DNA of 64,000 nucleotides, from contig NZ_CP058364.1 in the NCBI RefSeq assembly GCF_013391805.1, positions 303,501 through 367,500 on the forward strand, in the 5' to 3' direction. This document shows, piece by piece, positions 8,984 to 18,884 of this stretch (positions are counted from its first letter, which is position 1; every line of letters begins with the position of its first letter). The notes beneath the pieces were generated by a model that was given only the letters and a program-made list of their open reading frames with translations, was not told the DNA's origin and did no database searches. This DNA comes from Galbibacter sp. BG1 (GTDB lineage Bacteria; Bacteroidota; Bacteroidia; Flavobacteriales; Flavobacteriaceae). Made by a program: the position numbers and the translations under genes.

Positions 8984-10390
8984 ATGAAAAACATTTTGAG
9001 TTTATTACTAGTTTCAATGCTCGGTGGTGCTCTTACATTAGGTATTTATAAATATGCTTTTGAAAAGGAAATCACCTTAGTAGAAAACCAAGAAAGTCAA
9101 CCTAAATTTGTAACTGCTAACTATAATCCGTCTACCACGGAAGTTGCAGACAATATTAACTTTACAGATGCCGCCTCTAAAACGGTGCATGCAGTTGTTC
9201 ACGTAAAAAACATGACCATAAGCCGCGGACCTTCTAATATCATGGAGTATTTCTATGGTTCCGGCGGACAGCCAAGGGCCCAGATTGGTACTGGTTCGGG
9301 AGTTATTATCTCCCCAGATGGTTACATTGTAACCAACAACCATGTAATTGCCAATGCTTCTGAATTGCAAGTTACCCTTAATAATAATAGAACGTATAGA
9401 GCGGAGTTGGTAGGTACAGACCCGGAAACCGACATTGCCCTGATTAAAGTAGATGCCAATGAAGATCTACCTTATCTCGCTTTTGGGGATTCAGATTATA
9501 CCAAAATTGGCGAATGGGTATTGGCCGTTGGGAACCCTTTTAACCTTACCTCTACCGTAACGGCAGGAATTATTAGTGCAAAAGCTAGGGATTTAGATGA
9601 AATGGACGGGAAATTCCAATCTTTTATCCAAACAGATGCGGCCGTAAACCCTGGAAACAGCGGTGGTGCTTTGGTGAATACCAACGGAGAGCTTATCGGT
9701 ATCAATACAGCCATAACTTCGCAAACAGGTTCCTACATCGGCTATTCTTTTGCTGTGCCCAGCAATATTGCCAAGAAGGTGGTAGAGGATATCATGGAAT
9801 TTGGTAATGTACAAATGGGAACATTGGGTATTAAAGGTCAAGACCTTGCAGTGGTAAATGGAAGGTTTGAAGACATCGACGAATCCCAAGGAATTTTAAT
9901 TGCTGAAGTCTTTAAGAAATCGGGAGCCGACAAAGCCGGATTAAAATCTGGGGACATTATCAAACAGATCGATAACATCAAAATTACCAAATTCTCCGAC
10001 CTTACAGGTTATTTGAGAAGTAAAAGACCCGATGATGAAGTACAACTGTCGATCCTCCGTGATGACAAAACCAAAACTGTGCCCGTTACCCTTATTAACA
10101 ATATATCATACCTCTACTCTATTGATGAAATTGGAATTTCATTGCAGGAACAGACGAAATCCGACAGGGAGTTCTTTAACAATCAAGACGGACTTATTAT
10201 TAGCAGCAGTAACGAATACAATAGCCGATTGGGTATTAACGGTAAACTGTTGGTTGGCATTAACGATGACAAAATAAGGAACATAGCCGACGCCAAGAAA
10301 GCAGTAGAAAAAGCCAAATCTTATGGAATGATGAGTTTGGTGATTATGGATGAAAACGGCGAAAAGGAACGTTTGGTTTATCGAAACTAA
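8984..10390 (+). CDS. Periplasmic HtrA/Deg-type serine protease
   Basis: 468-aa envelope quality-control protease. An N-terminal hydrophobic segment (residues ~3-22) exports or anchors it. The trypsin-like domain shows the full triad: His in IVTNNHVIANA, Asp in PETDIALIKVD and Ser in NPGNSGGALVN. One PDZ domain follows (~residues 285-375), and the C-terminal ~90 residues resemble a second, degenerate PDZ (ILISSSNEYNSRLGINGKL-like region), giving the DegP/DegQ order. Transcribed alone and ended by a strong hairpin terminator. DegP versus DegQ cannot be decided, so no symbol is given. Confidence 0.93.
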   Translation: MKNILSLLLVSMLGGALTLGIYKYAFEKEITLVENQESQPKFVTANYNPSTTEVADNINFTDAASKTVHAVVHVKNMTISRGPSNIMEYFYGSGGQPRAQIGTGSGVIISPDGYIVTNNHVIANASELQVTLNNNRTYRAELVGTDPETDIALIKVDANEDLPYLAFGDSDYTKIGEWVLAVGNPFNLTSTVTAGIISAKARDLDEMDGKFQSFIQTDAAVNPGNSGGALVNTNGELIGINTAITSQTGSYIGYSFAVPSNIAKKVVEDIMEFGNVQMGTLGIKGQDLAVVNGRFEDIDESQGILIAEVFKKSGADKAGLKSGDIIKQIDNIKITKFSDLTGYLRSKRPDDEVQLSILRDDKTKTVPVTLINNISYLYSIDEIGISLQEQTKSDREFFNNQDGLIISSSNEYNSRLGINGKLLVGINDDKIRNIADAKKAVEKAKSYGMMSLVIMDENGEKERLVYRN

Positions 10391-10410
10391 CACCTATTGA
10401 ATAAGAACAC

Positions 10411-10441
10411 AAAGGGCTTCAGAAATGAAGCTCTTTTTTTT
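10411..10441 (+). terminator. Intrinsic terminator after the HtrA gene
   Basis: AAAGGGCTTC and GAAGCTCTTT form a 10-bp stem with one G-U pair and a 6-base loop, followed by a run of T. Confidence 0.85.
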
Positions 10442-10474
10442 ATTAAAATTCTTTACGAAAACGTTTGAAATATA

Positions 10475-10482
10475 TACTTTTG
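10475..10482 (+). promoter_or_regulatory. Probable -7 box for the long GAPDH gene
   Basis: TACTTTTG matches TAnnTTTG exactly, 41 bases before the start codon. A TTTG occurs just upstream, but only 7 bases away, too close for a -33 element. Confidence 0.4.
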
Positions 10483-10523
10483 CCAAAAGTTCTTATTAAA
10501 AGCTACAAACTAAACAACACAAA

Positions 10524-11975
10524 ATGAAAGTGAAAAACGATCCTTACGAAAAGGAATTGGCTTTTCAAGCCGATCGCAGAAGGGCGACTGTAGAATTTAT
10601 TAAAATTGTGAGCGATTTATGGTACGACAATGCCGTGGAGCTAGTTCTATTTCGAAATCAATTATTAGACAAAAGCGTAAGTGAAATTATGAACCTGCAT
10701 AAATATGCTGGTGAGTTTGTTCAAAAACCAATTTCTATTTTCGATTCGGTAGACATCGCAAGGGCCATTAGCCATATGAGCCTTCCCCCTTCTAGAATAG
10801 ACATTGGAAAACTTACTTTCGAATATCATTTAGAAGATTCCAATTATGCTGACACCACCTCTTTTGTGATCGATAAACTAAAAGACGCCCATAAAACTGA
10901 AGAAATTCAACCAAAAGACGTGGTACTTTACGGCTTCGGAAGAATAGGAAGATTGTTGGCCCGGGAATTAATGGCGAAAACAGGTATCGGTTCTCAACTA
11001 AGATTACGAGCCATTGTTACCAGAGGCGAAATAACAGAAGACATTTTACAGAAAAGAGCTTCTTTACTGGAAAACGATTCTGTCCACGGATTTTTCCCTG
11101 GTACGGTAGCAATAGATTTTAAAAAGAAAGCATTGGTTATAAACGGTACAACCGTACAACTGATAAACGCCGCCAAACCAGAGGATATCGATTACACTTC
11201 CTATGGCATAAAAAAAGCCCTTATCATCGATAATACTGGAGCTTTTCGCGATGACAAAGAATTGGCAAGACACTTAAAATCTAAAGGAGCTGAAAAAGTT
11301 CTTCTTACCGCCCCAGGAAAAAATGTCCCTAACATTGTTTATGGGGTAAACCATAAAGATAACGATCCGCAGCAGGTAAGCATTTTTTCAGCAGCTTCGT
11401 GCACCACCAATGCCATCACCCCCATTCTAAAAGTCGTGGAAGATTCCTTGGGAATAGTAAAAGGGCACCTAGAAACCATCCACGCCTATACCAACGACCA
11501 GAATTTGGTAGACAATATGCACACCAAATACCGACGGGGAAGAGCTGCGGCACTAAACATGGTAATTACCGAGACTGGTGCTGGAAAAGCTGTCGCTAAA
11601 GCCTTGCCAGGGTTGGAGGGCAAACTTACCTCTAATGCTATTAGGGTGCCTGTACCCAACGGTTCCCTAGCCGTTTTAAACTTAGAAGTAGAAAAAGAAA
11701 CCTCTAAAAATGCCATAAATGCTATCCTAAAAAAGTATGCATTGGAAGGCGATTTGGTAGAACAAATAAAATATTCACTCAATAACGAATTGGTTTCATC
11801 TGATATTGTTGGTACTTCTGCCCCCGCTATATACGACAGCAATGCTACAATTGTTTCTTCAGATGGAAAGAACATTGTATTGTACATTTGGTACGACAAT
11901 GAATATGGCTACAGCCATCAAGTTATCCGTTTGGTCAAATACATCGCAAAAGTTAGACGATTTACCTATTACTAA
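10524..11975 (+). CDS. Glyceraldehyde-3-phosphate dehydrogenase, long (483-aa) form
   Basis: Oxidises or regenerates glyceraldehyde-3-phosphate using NAD(P). The C-terminal ~330 residues are a normal GAPDH: nucleotide-binding [17 protein letters not shown] (~residue 132), active-site AASCTTNAITP (~residue 293), then HAYTNDQNLVDN, and the terminal YIWYDNEYGYSHQVIRLV. What is unusual is an extra N-terminal domain of about 125 residues, which standard ~335-aa enzymes such as the one at 46661-47662 lack. The Cys four residues after the catalytic one is Ala here. Long forms recur in Bacteroidota and are annotated simply as GAPDH. Whether it is glycolytic or gluconeogenic is not decidable from sequence. 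Confidence 0.9.
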   Translation: MKVKNDPYEKELAFQADRRRATVEFIKIVSDLWYDNAVELVLFRNQLLDKSVSEIMNLHKYAGEFVQKPISIFDSVDIARAISHMSLPPSRIDIGKLTFEYHLEDSNYADTTSFVIDKLKDAHKTEEIQPKDVVLYGFGRIGRLLARELMAKTGIGSQLRLRAIVTRGEITEDILQKRASLLENDSVHGFFPGTVAIDFKKKALVINGTTVQLINAAKPEDIDYTSYGIKKALIIDNTGAFRDDKELARHLKSKGAEKVLLTAPGKNVPNIVYGVNHKDNDPQQVSIFSAASCTTNAITPILKVVEDSLGIVKGHLETIHAYTNDQNLVDNMHTKYRRGRAAALNMVITETGAGKAVAKALPGLEGKLTSNAIRVPVPNGSLAVLNLEVEKETSKNAINAILKKYALEGDLVEQIKYSLNNELVSSDIVGTSAPAIYDSNATIVSSDGKNIVLYIWYDNEYGYSHQVIRLVKYIAKVRRFTYY

Positions 11976-11982
11976 ATATTTA

Positions 11983-12026
11983 GGCTTTGCCCGTTTTTTT
12001 GAAACCTAAAAATGGGCAAGGCTATT
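11983..12026 (+). terminator. Possible terminator after the long GAPDH gene
   Basis: GGCTTTGCCC (11983-11992) pairs with GGGCAAGGCT (12014-12023), with two G-U pairs, around a 21-base loop. It starts 8 bases after the stop codon. The following T-run is short, so termination strength is doubtful. Confidence 0.4.
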
Positions 12027-12065
12027 TTAAATATTCATTTTTATTAGCTATTTTAGATTTAAAAT

Positions 12066-12884
12066 ATGAATATTTATTCCATGAAGCTACCAGGTATACC
12101 TTTTATTCCCCGTTGGGTAGTTTTATGTGTTTTTATTTCCATATTAGATATCACTTTTTGTTTTTCCCAAAACGACAGCATTACAGATCACGATATTACT
12201 AGTCAAATCTGGATTGACCTGAAGCCTTCCTGGAAACTTAGCGAAAGAACCACGCTAAATACCCACATAAGTTACCGTACCTATCAACCGCAAACAGGTC
12301 AGAATTTTGTTACCAAGGCCGAGGCAGTATATGAGCTTAAAGATTTAAATTTAAAGAATCTAAAATTTGACCACGCCTTCACAGGAGGCCTTTCTTATTT
12401 TCTTATCGATAATTTTAATGACAGTAATGCCTTTGAGTACCGTGTTCACCAAGGTTATAAATTAAGTTTTCACCCTACCAGGCGTACGCAGGTAAAACAA
12501 TATTTACGGTTGGAAGAGCGTTTCACCAATTTATTTCGGGACAATAGCTCCTTTGGATTACGGCTTCGTTACCGTATTCGCGGAATCATCAATTTGGAAG
12601 GGTTGATTTTTAGTGGGCAAAAGGGTTTCTATATCCCAGCCGACGTTGAGTTCTTTTTCAACATAAAAAAATCGAAACAAATTAATGATGTTATTAGGGT
12701 TTCGCCAGGGATTGGGTATGTTATAGATCCGAGTTTTAAGGTACAGTTCAATATAGGCTATCGCTATACCAAGCAGGAGTTCGACGAGCTTATTAGAACC
12801 AACGATATAATTTTCCAGCTTCGCGTCTACAAAACATTCCCTTTAAAAAGGGTTAATGAAATCCATCCGATGGAAACAGATTAG
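12066..12884 (+). CDS. Putative outer-membrane DUF2490 protein
   Basis: 272-aa exported protein. The N-terminal signal peptide ends in a CFSQ-type junction (~residue 34). The mature part consists of alternating amphipathic strands (SQIWIDLKPSWKLSERTTL, TNLFRDNSSFGLRLRYRI, VQFNIGYRYTKQEFDELI), as expected for a small beta-barrel, and the pattern fits DUF2490. No enzymatic motif is visible. A second ATG at 12081 would give a shorter, more typical signal peptide, so the exact start is uncertain. Function unknown. Confidence 0.6.
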   Translation: MNIYSMKLPGIPFIPRWVVLCVFISILDITFCFSQNDSITDHDITSQIWIDLKPSWKLSERTTLNTHISYRTYQPQTGQNFVTKAEAVYELKDLNLKNLKFDHAFTGGLSYFLIDNFNDSNAFEYRVHQGYKLSFHPTRRTQVKQYLRLEERFTNLFRDNSSFGLRLRYRIRGIINLEGLIFSGQKGFYIPADVEFFFNIKKSKQINDVIRVSPGIGYVIDPSFKVQFNIGYRYTKQEFDELIRTNDIIFQLRVYKTFPLKRVNEIHPMETD

Positions 12885-12944
12885 AGTTGATAAGTTTAAA
12901 ATGGCTTAATCACTTTTTCTCAAATTCTAAACAATAAGTTAAGA

Positions 12945-12977
12945 TTGCAGTCGTTAGCTGTAAAAAACCTAACTTTG
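12945..12977 (+). promoter_or_regulatory. Promoter for the coiled-coil protein gene
   Basis: TTG (12945-12947), 22 bases, then TAACTTTG (12970-12977), a full TTG / TAnnTTTG flavobacterial promoter 26 bases before the start. Confidence 0.6.
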
Positions 12978-13003
12978 CAAGCCCAAATTAACATTTTTAA
13001 CGA

Positions 13004-13621
13004 ATGAAGATGACGAGAAAGATTATTTTAACAGCAACCACATTAATTGTATTAACAATTTTTTCTGCCAACGCTCAAGAAGGTGACAAAAAATTATCGC
13101 TAACCGAAGGAAGTATAGACAATCAATTTGAATATATCTTCGAGGAAGCAAACAATTACCAAGACTACAAGGTAGTTAAGAGAAACTGGCTTTTGTTGCT
13201 TAAGAAAAACACCCTGGATTCTGTTGCCAGACTGGAAAGGGAATTAGCTTCTTCGGAAGAACTTACCGGAACGCAAAAAGCAAAGATCGATAGCCTAAAC
13301 AAGCAATTGGCATCGACCAACGAGCAACTTACAAATGTAACCGAAGAAAAAGATAGTATTTCTTTCTTTGGTGCCCTCATAAACAAACCCGCCTACAAAG
13401 GTATCATGTGGGGAATAATAGCTCTTTTAACCTTAATTTTAGGATTGTTTATTTACAAATTTAAAAATGCCAATGTAGTTACTCAAGAAGCTAGAAAATC
13501 TTTAGCAGAATTGGAAGAAGAATACGAAGAGCACCGCAGAAAAGCTCTCGAAAGAGAACAAAAAGCACGCAGACAATTACAGGACGAAATTAATAAGCAG
13601 AAGTTAGCGAAGTCTAAATAA
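13004..13621 (+). CDS. Membrane-anchored coiled-coil protein of unknown function
   Basis: 205 aa. N-terminal signal peptide ending ANAQ (~residue 24), an extracytoplasmic region with a predicted coiled coil (LERELASSEELTGTQKAKID and SLNKQLASTNEQL), one transmembrane helix (~residues 130-150, GIMWGIIALLTLILGLFIY), then a highly charged cytoplasmic coiled coil (LAELEEEYEEHRRKALEREQ). Homologues in flavobacteria are often labelled tRNA (guanine-N1)-methyltransferase because they sit beside trmD, but nothing here resembles a methyltransferase or a SPOUT knot. Own promoter upstream and a strong terminator downstream, so it is monocistronic. A role linking envelope and cytoplasm is conceivable but unproven. 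Confidence 0.75.
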   Translation: MKMTRKIILTATTLIVLTIFSANAQEGDKKLSLTEGSIDNQFEYIFEEANNYQDYKVVKRNWLLLLKKNTLDSVARLERELASSEELTGTQKAKIDSLNKQLASTNEQLTNVTEEKDSISFFGALINKPAYKGIMWGIIALLTLILGLFIYKFKNANVVTQEARKSLAELEEEYEEHRRKALEREQKARRQLQDEINKQKLAKSK

Positions 13622-13648
13622 TGCTCAAAAAATTTTTATGATATTGTT

Positions 13649-13675
13649 AAACTCCCCATTTGGGGAGTTTTTTTA
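13649..13675 (+). terminator. Strong intrinsic terminator
   Basis: AAACTCCCC and GGGGAGTTT form a perfect 9-bp stem with a 4-base loop, followed by TTTT, 28 bases after the coiled-coil gene. Confidence 0.9.
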
Positions 13676-13699
13676 TATTACAGACATAAAACCATATCA

Positions 13700-14773
13700 A
13701 TGTCGAAAAGAAAAAAAGCATCCTATACCCTTTTAATAATTATAGTTTTATTGGTAGCCATTAGACTTATCCTTCCCTACGTAGTAAAGCGGTATGTAAA
13801 CGACACCTTACAAAACATCCCAGGATATTGGGGCTATGTGGATGATATTGATTTAAACTTTTACCGAGGAGCTTACGTGATACACGAATTAAAGCTCGAT
13901 AAAGTAAATGGAGACAAAAGCATTCCTTTTTTGGACTTTAAAAAATCTGATATCTCCATTCAGTGGAAATCGCTTTTCAAGGGAAAAATAGTTAGTGAGA
14001 TAGATTTATACCGTCCGCAGGTTACCTATGTTTTTGAGGAGCAAACCAAAGATACCGTGGAAACATCGGGTGAGGACTGGAGCAAAGCCCTAACCGATCT
14101 GGTTCCTATAGACATTAACAAACTTACCATTACCAACGGAAAAGTTGGTTTTCTTCAATTCAATAAAAGTCCAGATGTAGACTTGTTCATAGACCAAATA
14201 GATTTAAGTGCCACCAATCTCAGAAATGTAGTAAATCAAGAGGAAAAATTACCTTCCGAAGTACATTTAACAGGAGTGAGTATTGGCCAGGGAGCCGTTA
14301 AACTCGATGGGGAAATGGATTTGGTACAGCAGATACCTGAGATCGATTTTAATTTTTCTTTGGAAAAAGCTGATGTTAAAGCCCTTAATACTTTTACATT
14401 GGCCTATGCGGGAATTGACTTTGAGAAAGGGAATTTTGATATTTTTAGTGAAGTGGTTATCAATGATGGCTACCTAAAAGGCTATTTTAAACCGATTTTA
14501 ACCGACACAAAAATTGTAGATGCATTTGGAAAAGAAAACAGCAACATATTCAAAAAGGCATGGGAAGGCTTTGTTGGGTTCTTTAAATTTATCTTTAAAA
14601 ACCAAAAAGAAGACACCCTAGCTACCAAGATTCCTGTGGAAGGCGATTTAAACAATGTGGGGTCGAATATTTTTACTACTATTGTAGGCATTTTTAAAAA
14701 TGCGTTTATTAAAGCTTACAAAAGTGAAATTGATGAAACCTTGAAGTTTCAAGATGCGAAAGAGGAAGAATAA
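13700..14773 (+). CDS. DUF748-type (AsmA-like) envelope protein
   Basis: 357-aa protein with one N-terminal transmembrane helix (residues ~8-28) followed by a periplasmic domain of long beta-strand repeats. VDDIDLNFYRGAYVIHELKL, ISIQWKSLFKGKIVSEIDLY and PIDINKLTITNGKVGFLQF are the typical DUF748/AsmA repeating pattern, in which an elongated beta-groove is thought to carry lipid between membranes. Function in this organism is unproven. It precedes trmD by 17 bases and may be co-transcribed with it. Confidence 0.75.
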   Translation: MSKRKKASYTLLIIIVLLVAIRLILPYVVKRYVNDTLQNIPGYWGYVDDIDLNFYRGAYVIHELKLDKVNGDKSIPFLDFKKSDISIQWKSLFKGKIVSEIDLYRPQVTYVFEEQTKDTVETSGEDWSKALTDLVPIDINKLTITNGKVGFLQFNKSPDVDLFIDQIDLSATNLRNVVNQEEKLPSEVHLTGVSIGQGAVKLDGEMDLVQQIPEIDFNFSLEKADVKALNTFTLAYAGIDFEKGNFDIFSEVVINDGYLKGYFKPILTDTKIVDAFGKENSNIFKKAWEGFVGFFKFIFKNQKEDTLATKIPVEGDLNNVGSNIFTTIVGIFKNAFIKAYKSEIDETLKFQDAKEEE

Positions 14774-14790
14774 CGAGATAAAGATTAACC

Positions 14791-15468
14791 ATGAGAATTG
14801 ATATTATAACCGTACTCCCAGACCTTATGAAGAGTCCGTTTGAAGGCTCCATCATGAAAAGGGCCATTGAAAAAGGACATGTGGAGGTCCATTTTCACAA
14901 CTTGCGGGATTATACCGCCAACAATTACAAAACGGTAGACGACTACCAATTTGGTGGAGGCGCTGGAATGGTTATGCTTATAGAACCCATCGATAAATGT
15001 ATAAGCGGACTTAAGGCAGAAAGGAATTACGACGAAGTTATATACATGACTCCAGACGGCGAAACACTAAACCAAAGTACTGCCAATACACTTTCCTTAA
15101 AAGAGAATATCATAATTCTATGTGGCCATTATAAGGGAGTCGACCAACGGGTACGCGATCTTTTTGTAACCAAGGAAATTTCCATTGGGGATTACGTACT
15201 TTCCGGCGGTGAATTGGGTGCAGCCGTGCTCTGCGATGCAATTATTAGGTTGGTGCCAGGCGTATTAAATGATGAAACCTCTGCGCTCACAGATTCTTTT
15301 CAGGATAATTTATTGGCACCGCCAGTTTATACAAGACCTGCCGATTACAAAGGCCATAAAGTTCCCGACGTTTTATTGAGCGGAAACTTCCCTAAAATAG
15401 AACAATGGCGTGAAGACCAAGCTTACCAAAGAACAAAGCAACGCAGACCTGATTTGCTCGAAGATTAA
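14791..15468 (+). CDS. trmD: tRNA (guanine-N1)-methyltransferase TrmD
   Basis: Methylates G37 of tRNAs reading codons that begin with C, preventing +1 frameshifting. The 225-aa protein has the SPOUT trefoil-knot landmarks: opening [49 protein letters not shown] and [20 protein letters not shown], plus a basic C-terminal domain. It lies directly upstream of rplS, the classic trmD-rplS order, but rplS has its own promoter in the gap. Confidence 0.98.
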   Translation: MRIDIITVLPDLMKSPFEGSIMKRAIEKGHVEVHFHNLRDYTANNYKTVDDYQFGGGAGMVMLIEPIDKCISGLKAERNYDEVIYMTPDGETLNQSTANTLSLKENIIILCGHYKGVDQRVRDLFVTKEISIGDYVLSGGELGAAVLCDAIIRLVPGVLNDETSALTDSFQDNLLAPPVYTRPADYKGHKVPDVLLSGNFPKIEQWREDQAYQRTKQRRPDLLED

Positions 15469-15494
15469 TTTTGTAAAAAATAAAGTGCAAAAGA

Positions 15495-15524
15495 TTGTTT
15501 ATTAACTAATAATGATTAATTTTG
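15495..15524 (+). promoter_or_regulatory. Promoter for rplS
   Basis: TTG (15495-15497), a 19-base spacer and TAATTTTG (15517-15524), an exact TAnnTTTG. The expected transcription start near 15530 falls at the first bases of the leader hairpin. Confidence 0.7.
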
Positions 15525-15532
15525 CATCCAAT

Positions 15533-15574
15533 TTCAGATTAACCTCTGACGATAATCGTGAATGTTAACCTGAA
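15533..15574 (+). promoter_or_regulatory. Structured 5' leader of rplS (candidate ribosomal-protein autoregulatory element)
   Basis: TTCAGATTAAC (15533-15543) pairs with GTTAACCTGAA (15564-15574): 11 positions with a single A-C mismatch. Inside, after an asymmetric internal loop, ACGA (15549-15552) pairs with TCGT (15556-15559) around a TAA loop. The hairpin begins at the predicted transcription start and ends 26 bases before the rplS ATG. Ribosomal-protein leaders with this size and position are known in many bacteria, so L19 binding its own leader is a reasonable inference. Confidence 0.55.
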
Positions 15575-15598
15575 TCAACACATTATAAACATAGCACA

Positions 15599-15949
15599 AT
15601 GGAAGCTTTAGTAAAATTTGTACAAGACGAATTTGTAGAAAAAAAAGAGTTCCCTGAGTTTTCAGCAGGAGATACAATTACAGTTTACTACGAAATTAAA
15701 GAAGGGGAAAAAACACGTACCCAGTTCTTTAGAGGAGTAGTAATTCAAAGAAGAGGTACTGGTACTTCAGAAACATTTACTATTAGAAAAATGTCTGGAA
15801 CGGTAGGTGTAGAAAGAATTTTCCCTATCAACATGCCTGCATTACAGAAAGTTGAGATCAACAAAAGAGGTAAAGTTCGTAGATCACGTATTTACTACTT
15901 TAGAGGTCTTACCGGTAAGAAAGCAAGAATCAAAGAGGTTAGATCATAA
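15599..15949 (+). CDS. rplS: 50S ribosomal protein L19
   Basis: 116-aa protein at the 30S-50S interface. FSAGDTITVYYEIKEGEKTR, FFRGVVIQRRGTGTSETFTI and VGVERIFPINMPALQKVEI are unmistakable L19 sequence, and the basic C-terminus (KVRRSRIYYFRGLTGKKARI) is complete. It has its own promoter and structured leader and ends in a perfect terminator, so it is expressed as a single gene although it lies behind trmD. Confidence 0.99.
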   Translation: MEALVKFVQDEFVEKKEFPEFSAGDTITVYYEIKEGEKTRTQFFRGVVIQRRGTGTSETFTIRKMSGTVGVERIFPINMPALQKVEINKRGKVRRSRIYYFRGLTGKKARIKEVRS

Positions 15950-15970
15950 CCCTTTTACATATAACGTATC

Positions 15971-15998
15971 AAAAGCCTGCAAGTTGCAGGCTTTTTTT
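15971..15998 (+). terminator. Intrinsic terminator after rplS
   Basis: AAAAGCCTGC and GCAGGCTTTT form a perfect 10-bp stem with the loop AAGTT, followed by more T. Confidence 0.92.
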
Positions 15999-16055
15999 AT
16001 TAACAATTGTTAATAACCTATGTTCGTAAATTGTTGATTAATAAATAGTTAAATA

Positions 16056-16088
16056 TTTGCCACAATAACGGTTTTCGCCGTATATTAG
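16056..16088 (+). promoter_or_regulatory. Promoter of the candidate ncRNA
   Basis: TTTG (16056-16059), 21 bases, then TATATTAG (16081-16088), one base off TAnnTTTG. Spacing is ideal for a Bacteroidota promoter, and no open reading frame follows. Confidence 0.6.
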
Positions 16089-16442
16089 CAATAGTGAAAG
16101 AAAATACAAGTTCTTTACTATATTGTTTTTAAGTGTCTCGATAACCAAACTATTTTTAATAATAGGTAGGTTGACAGAAAGTTTGAATTTTACTGGTTAA
16201 ACAGTAAAGTCAGTGCCGAAAAAATTGAAACCGCGTGTTTTAAATTTTAGTAGGAATTAGAAACAAACCCGAAGCATCTTGGTTAGGTCTTGATTACATT
16301 ATTGAGAAAACATATGGATGTTTCATTGAAATAGCGAAAAAATAAGTCGTGGATTTTCATTTTTGAAAACGCAAAAATTTAAGTAACTATTTCGAAAAAA
16401 GCCATATCAAAACATTTTATGTAGTGATATGGCTTTTGTTTT
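16089..16442 (+). ncRNA. Candidate structured non-coding RNA (~340 nt) between rplS and icd
   Basis: Between the rplS terminator and icd lies about 350 bases with no open frame of note but a full transcription unit. A promoter is at 16056-16088. A near-continuous 5' hairpin (16089-16125, arms AGTGAAAGAA / TTCTTTACT) follows. Further stems are TTTACTG/CAGTAAA (16189-16208), AAACAT/ATGTTT (16308-16323), and an enclosing helix TTGAAATAG (16326-16334) with CTATTTCGA (16387-16395) around a TTTTCA/TGAAAA hairpin (16354-16369). A 13-bp terminator stem (16397-16436) ends it. I tried to read it as RNase P RNA, tmRNA or SRP RNA and found none of their hallmark segments. A flavobacterial 6S RNA or an undescribed RNA are possible. 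It could also be a long icd leader, but icd has its own promoter after the terminator. Confidence 0.5.
16397..16442 (+). terminator. Terminator of the candidate ncRNA
   Basis: AAAAGCCATATCA (16397-16409) and TGATATGGCTTTT (16424-16436) form a perfect 13-bp stem followed by GTTTTAT. No coding gene lies in the ~450 bases before it, so it must terminate a non-coding transcript. Confidence 0.85.
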
Positions 16443-16499
16443 ATCACTATTTTTATGTAATTGGTTATCATTCTATTATTCTAAAACTGTTTTAAATTG

Positions 16500-16507
16500 T
16501 ATATTTG
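16500..16507 (+). promoter_or_regulatory. Probable -7 box for icd
   Basis: TATATTTG, an exact TAnnTTTG, 33 bases before the icd ATG and downstream of the ncRNA terminator. No clear TTG at -33. Confidence 0.5.
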
Positions 16508-16540
16508 CCCAGTTTAATTTAAAATAAGTTCTTCAAATAA

Positions 16541-18766
<2,226 letters not shown>

Positions 18767-18789
18767 GTTTACATTAAAATACAATTACA

Positions 18790-18817
18790 AAAAGCCTCCC
18801 GGTGTGGAGGCTTTTGT
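18790..18817 (+). terminator. Intrinsic terminator after icd
   Basis: AAAAGCCTCC (18790-18799) and GGAGGCTTTT (18806-18815), a perfect 10-bp stem with a 6-base loop. Confidence 0.9.
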
Positions 18818-18884
18818 TATTTAATTACTAAAACTTACACTATTTCGTATAAATCCTACTATTTTTAGTGAAAAAAGAAAAAGA

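Noticed and set aside
16089..16442. Assignment of the rplS-icd RNA as RNase P RNA, tmRNA or SRP RNA
   Set aside because: The conserved segments (GAAAGTCC-type core of RNase P, Ala-tag frame and tRNA-like ends of tmRNA, GGCAA-type SRP loop) were not found.
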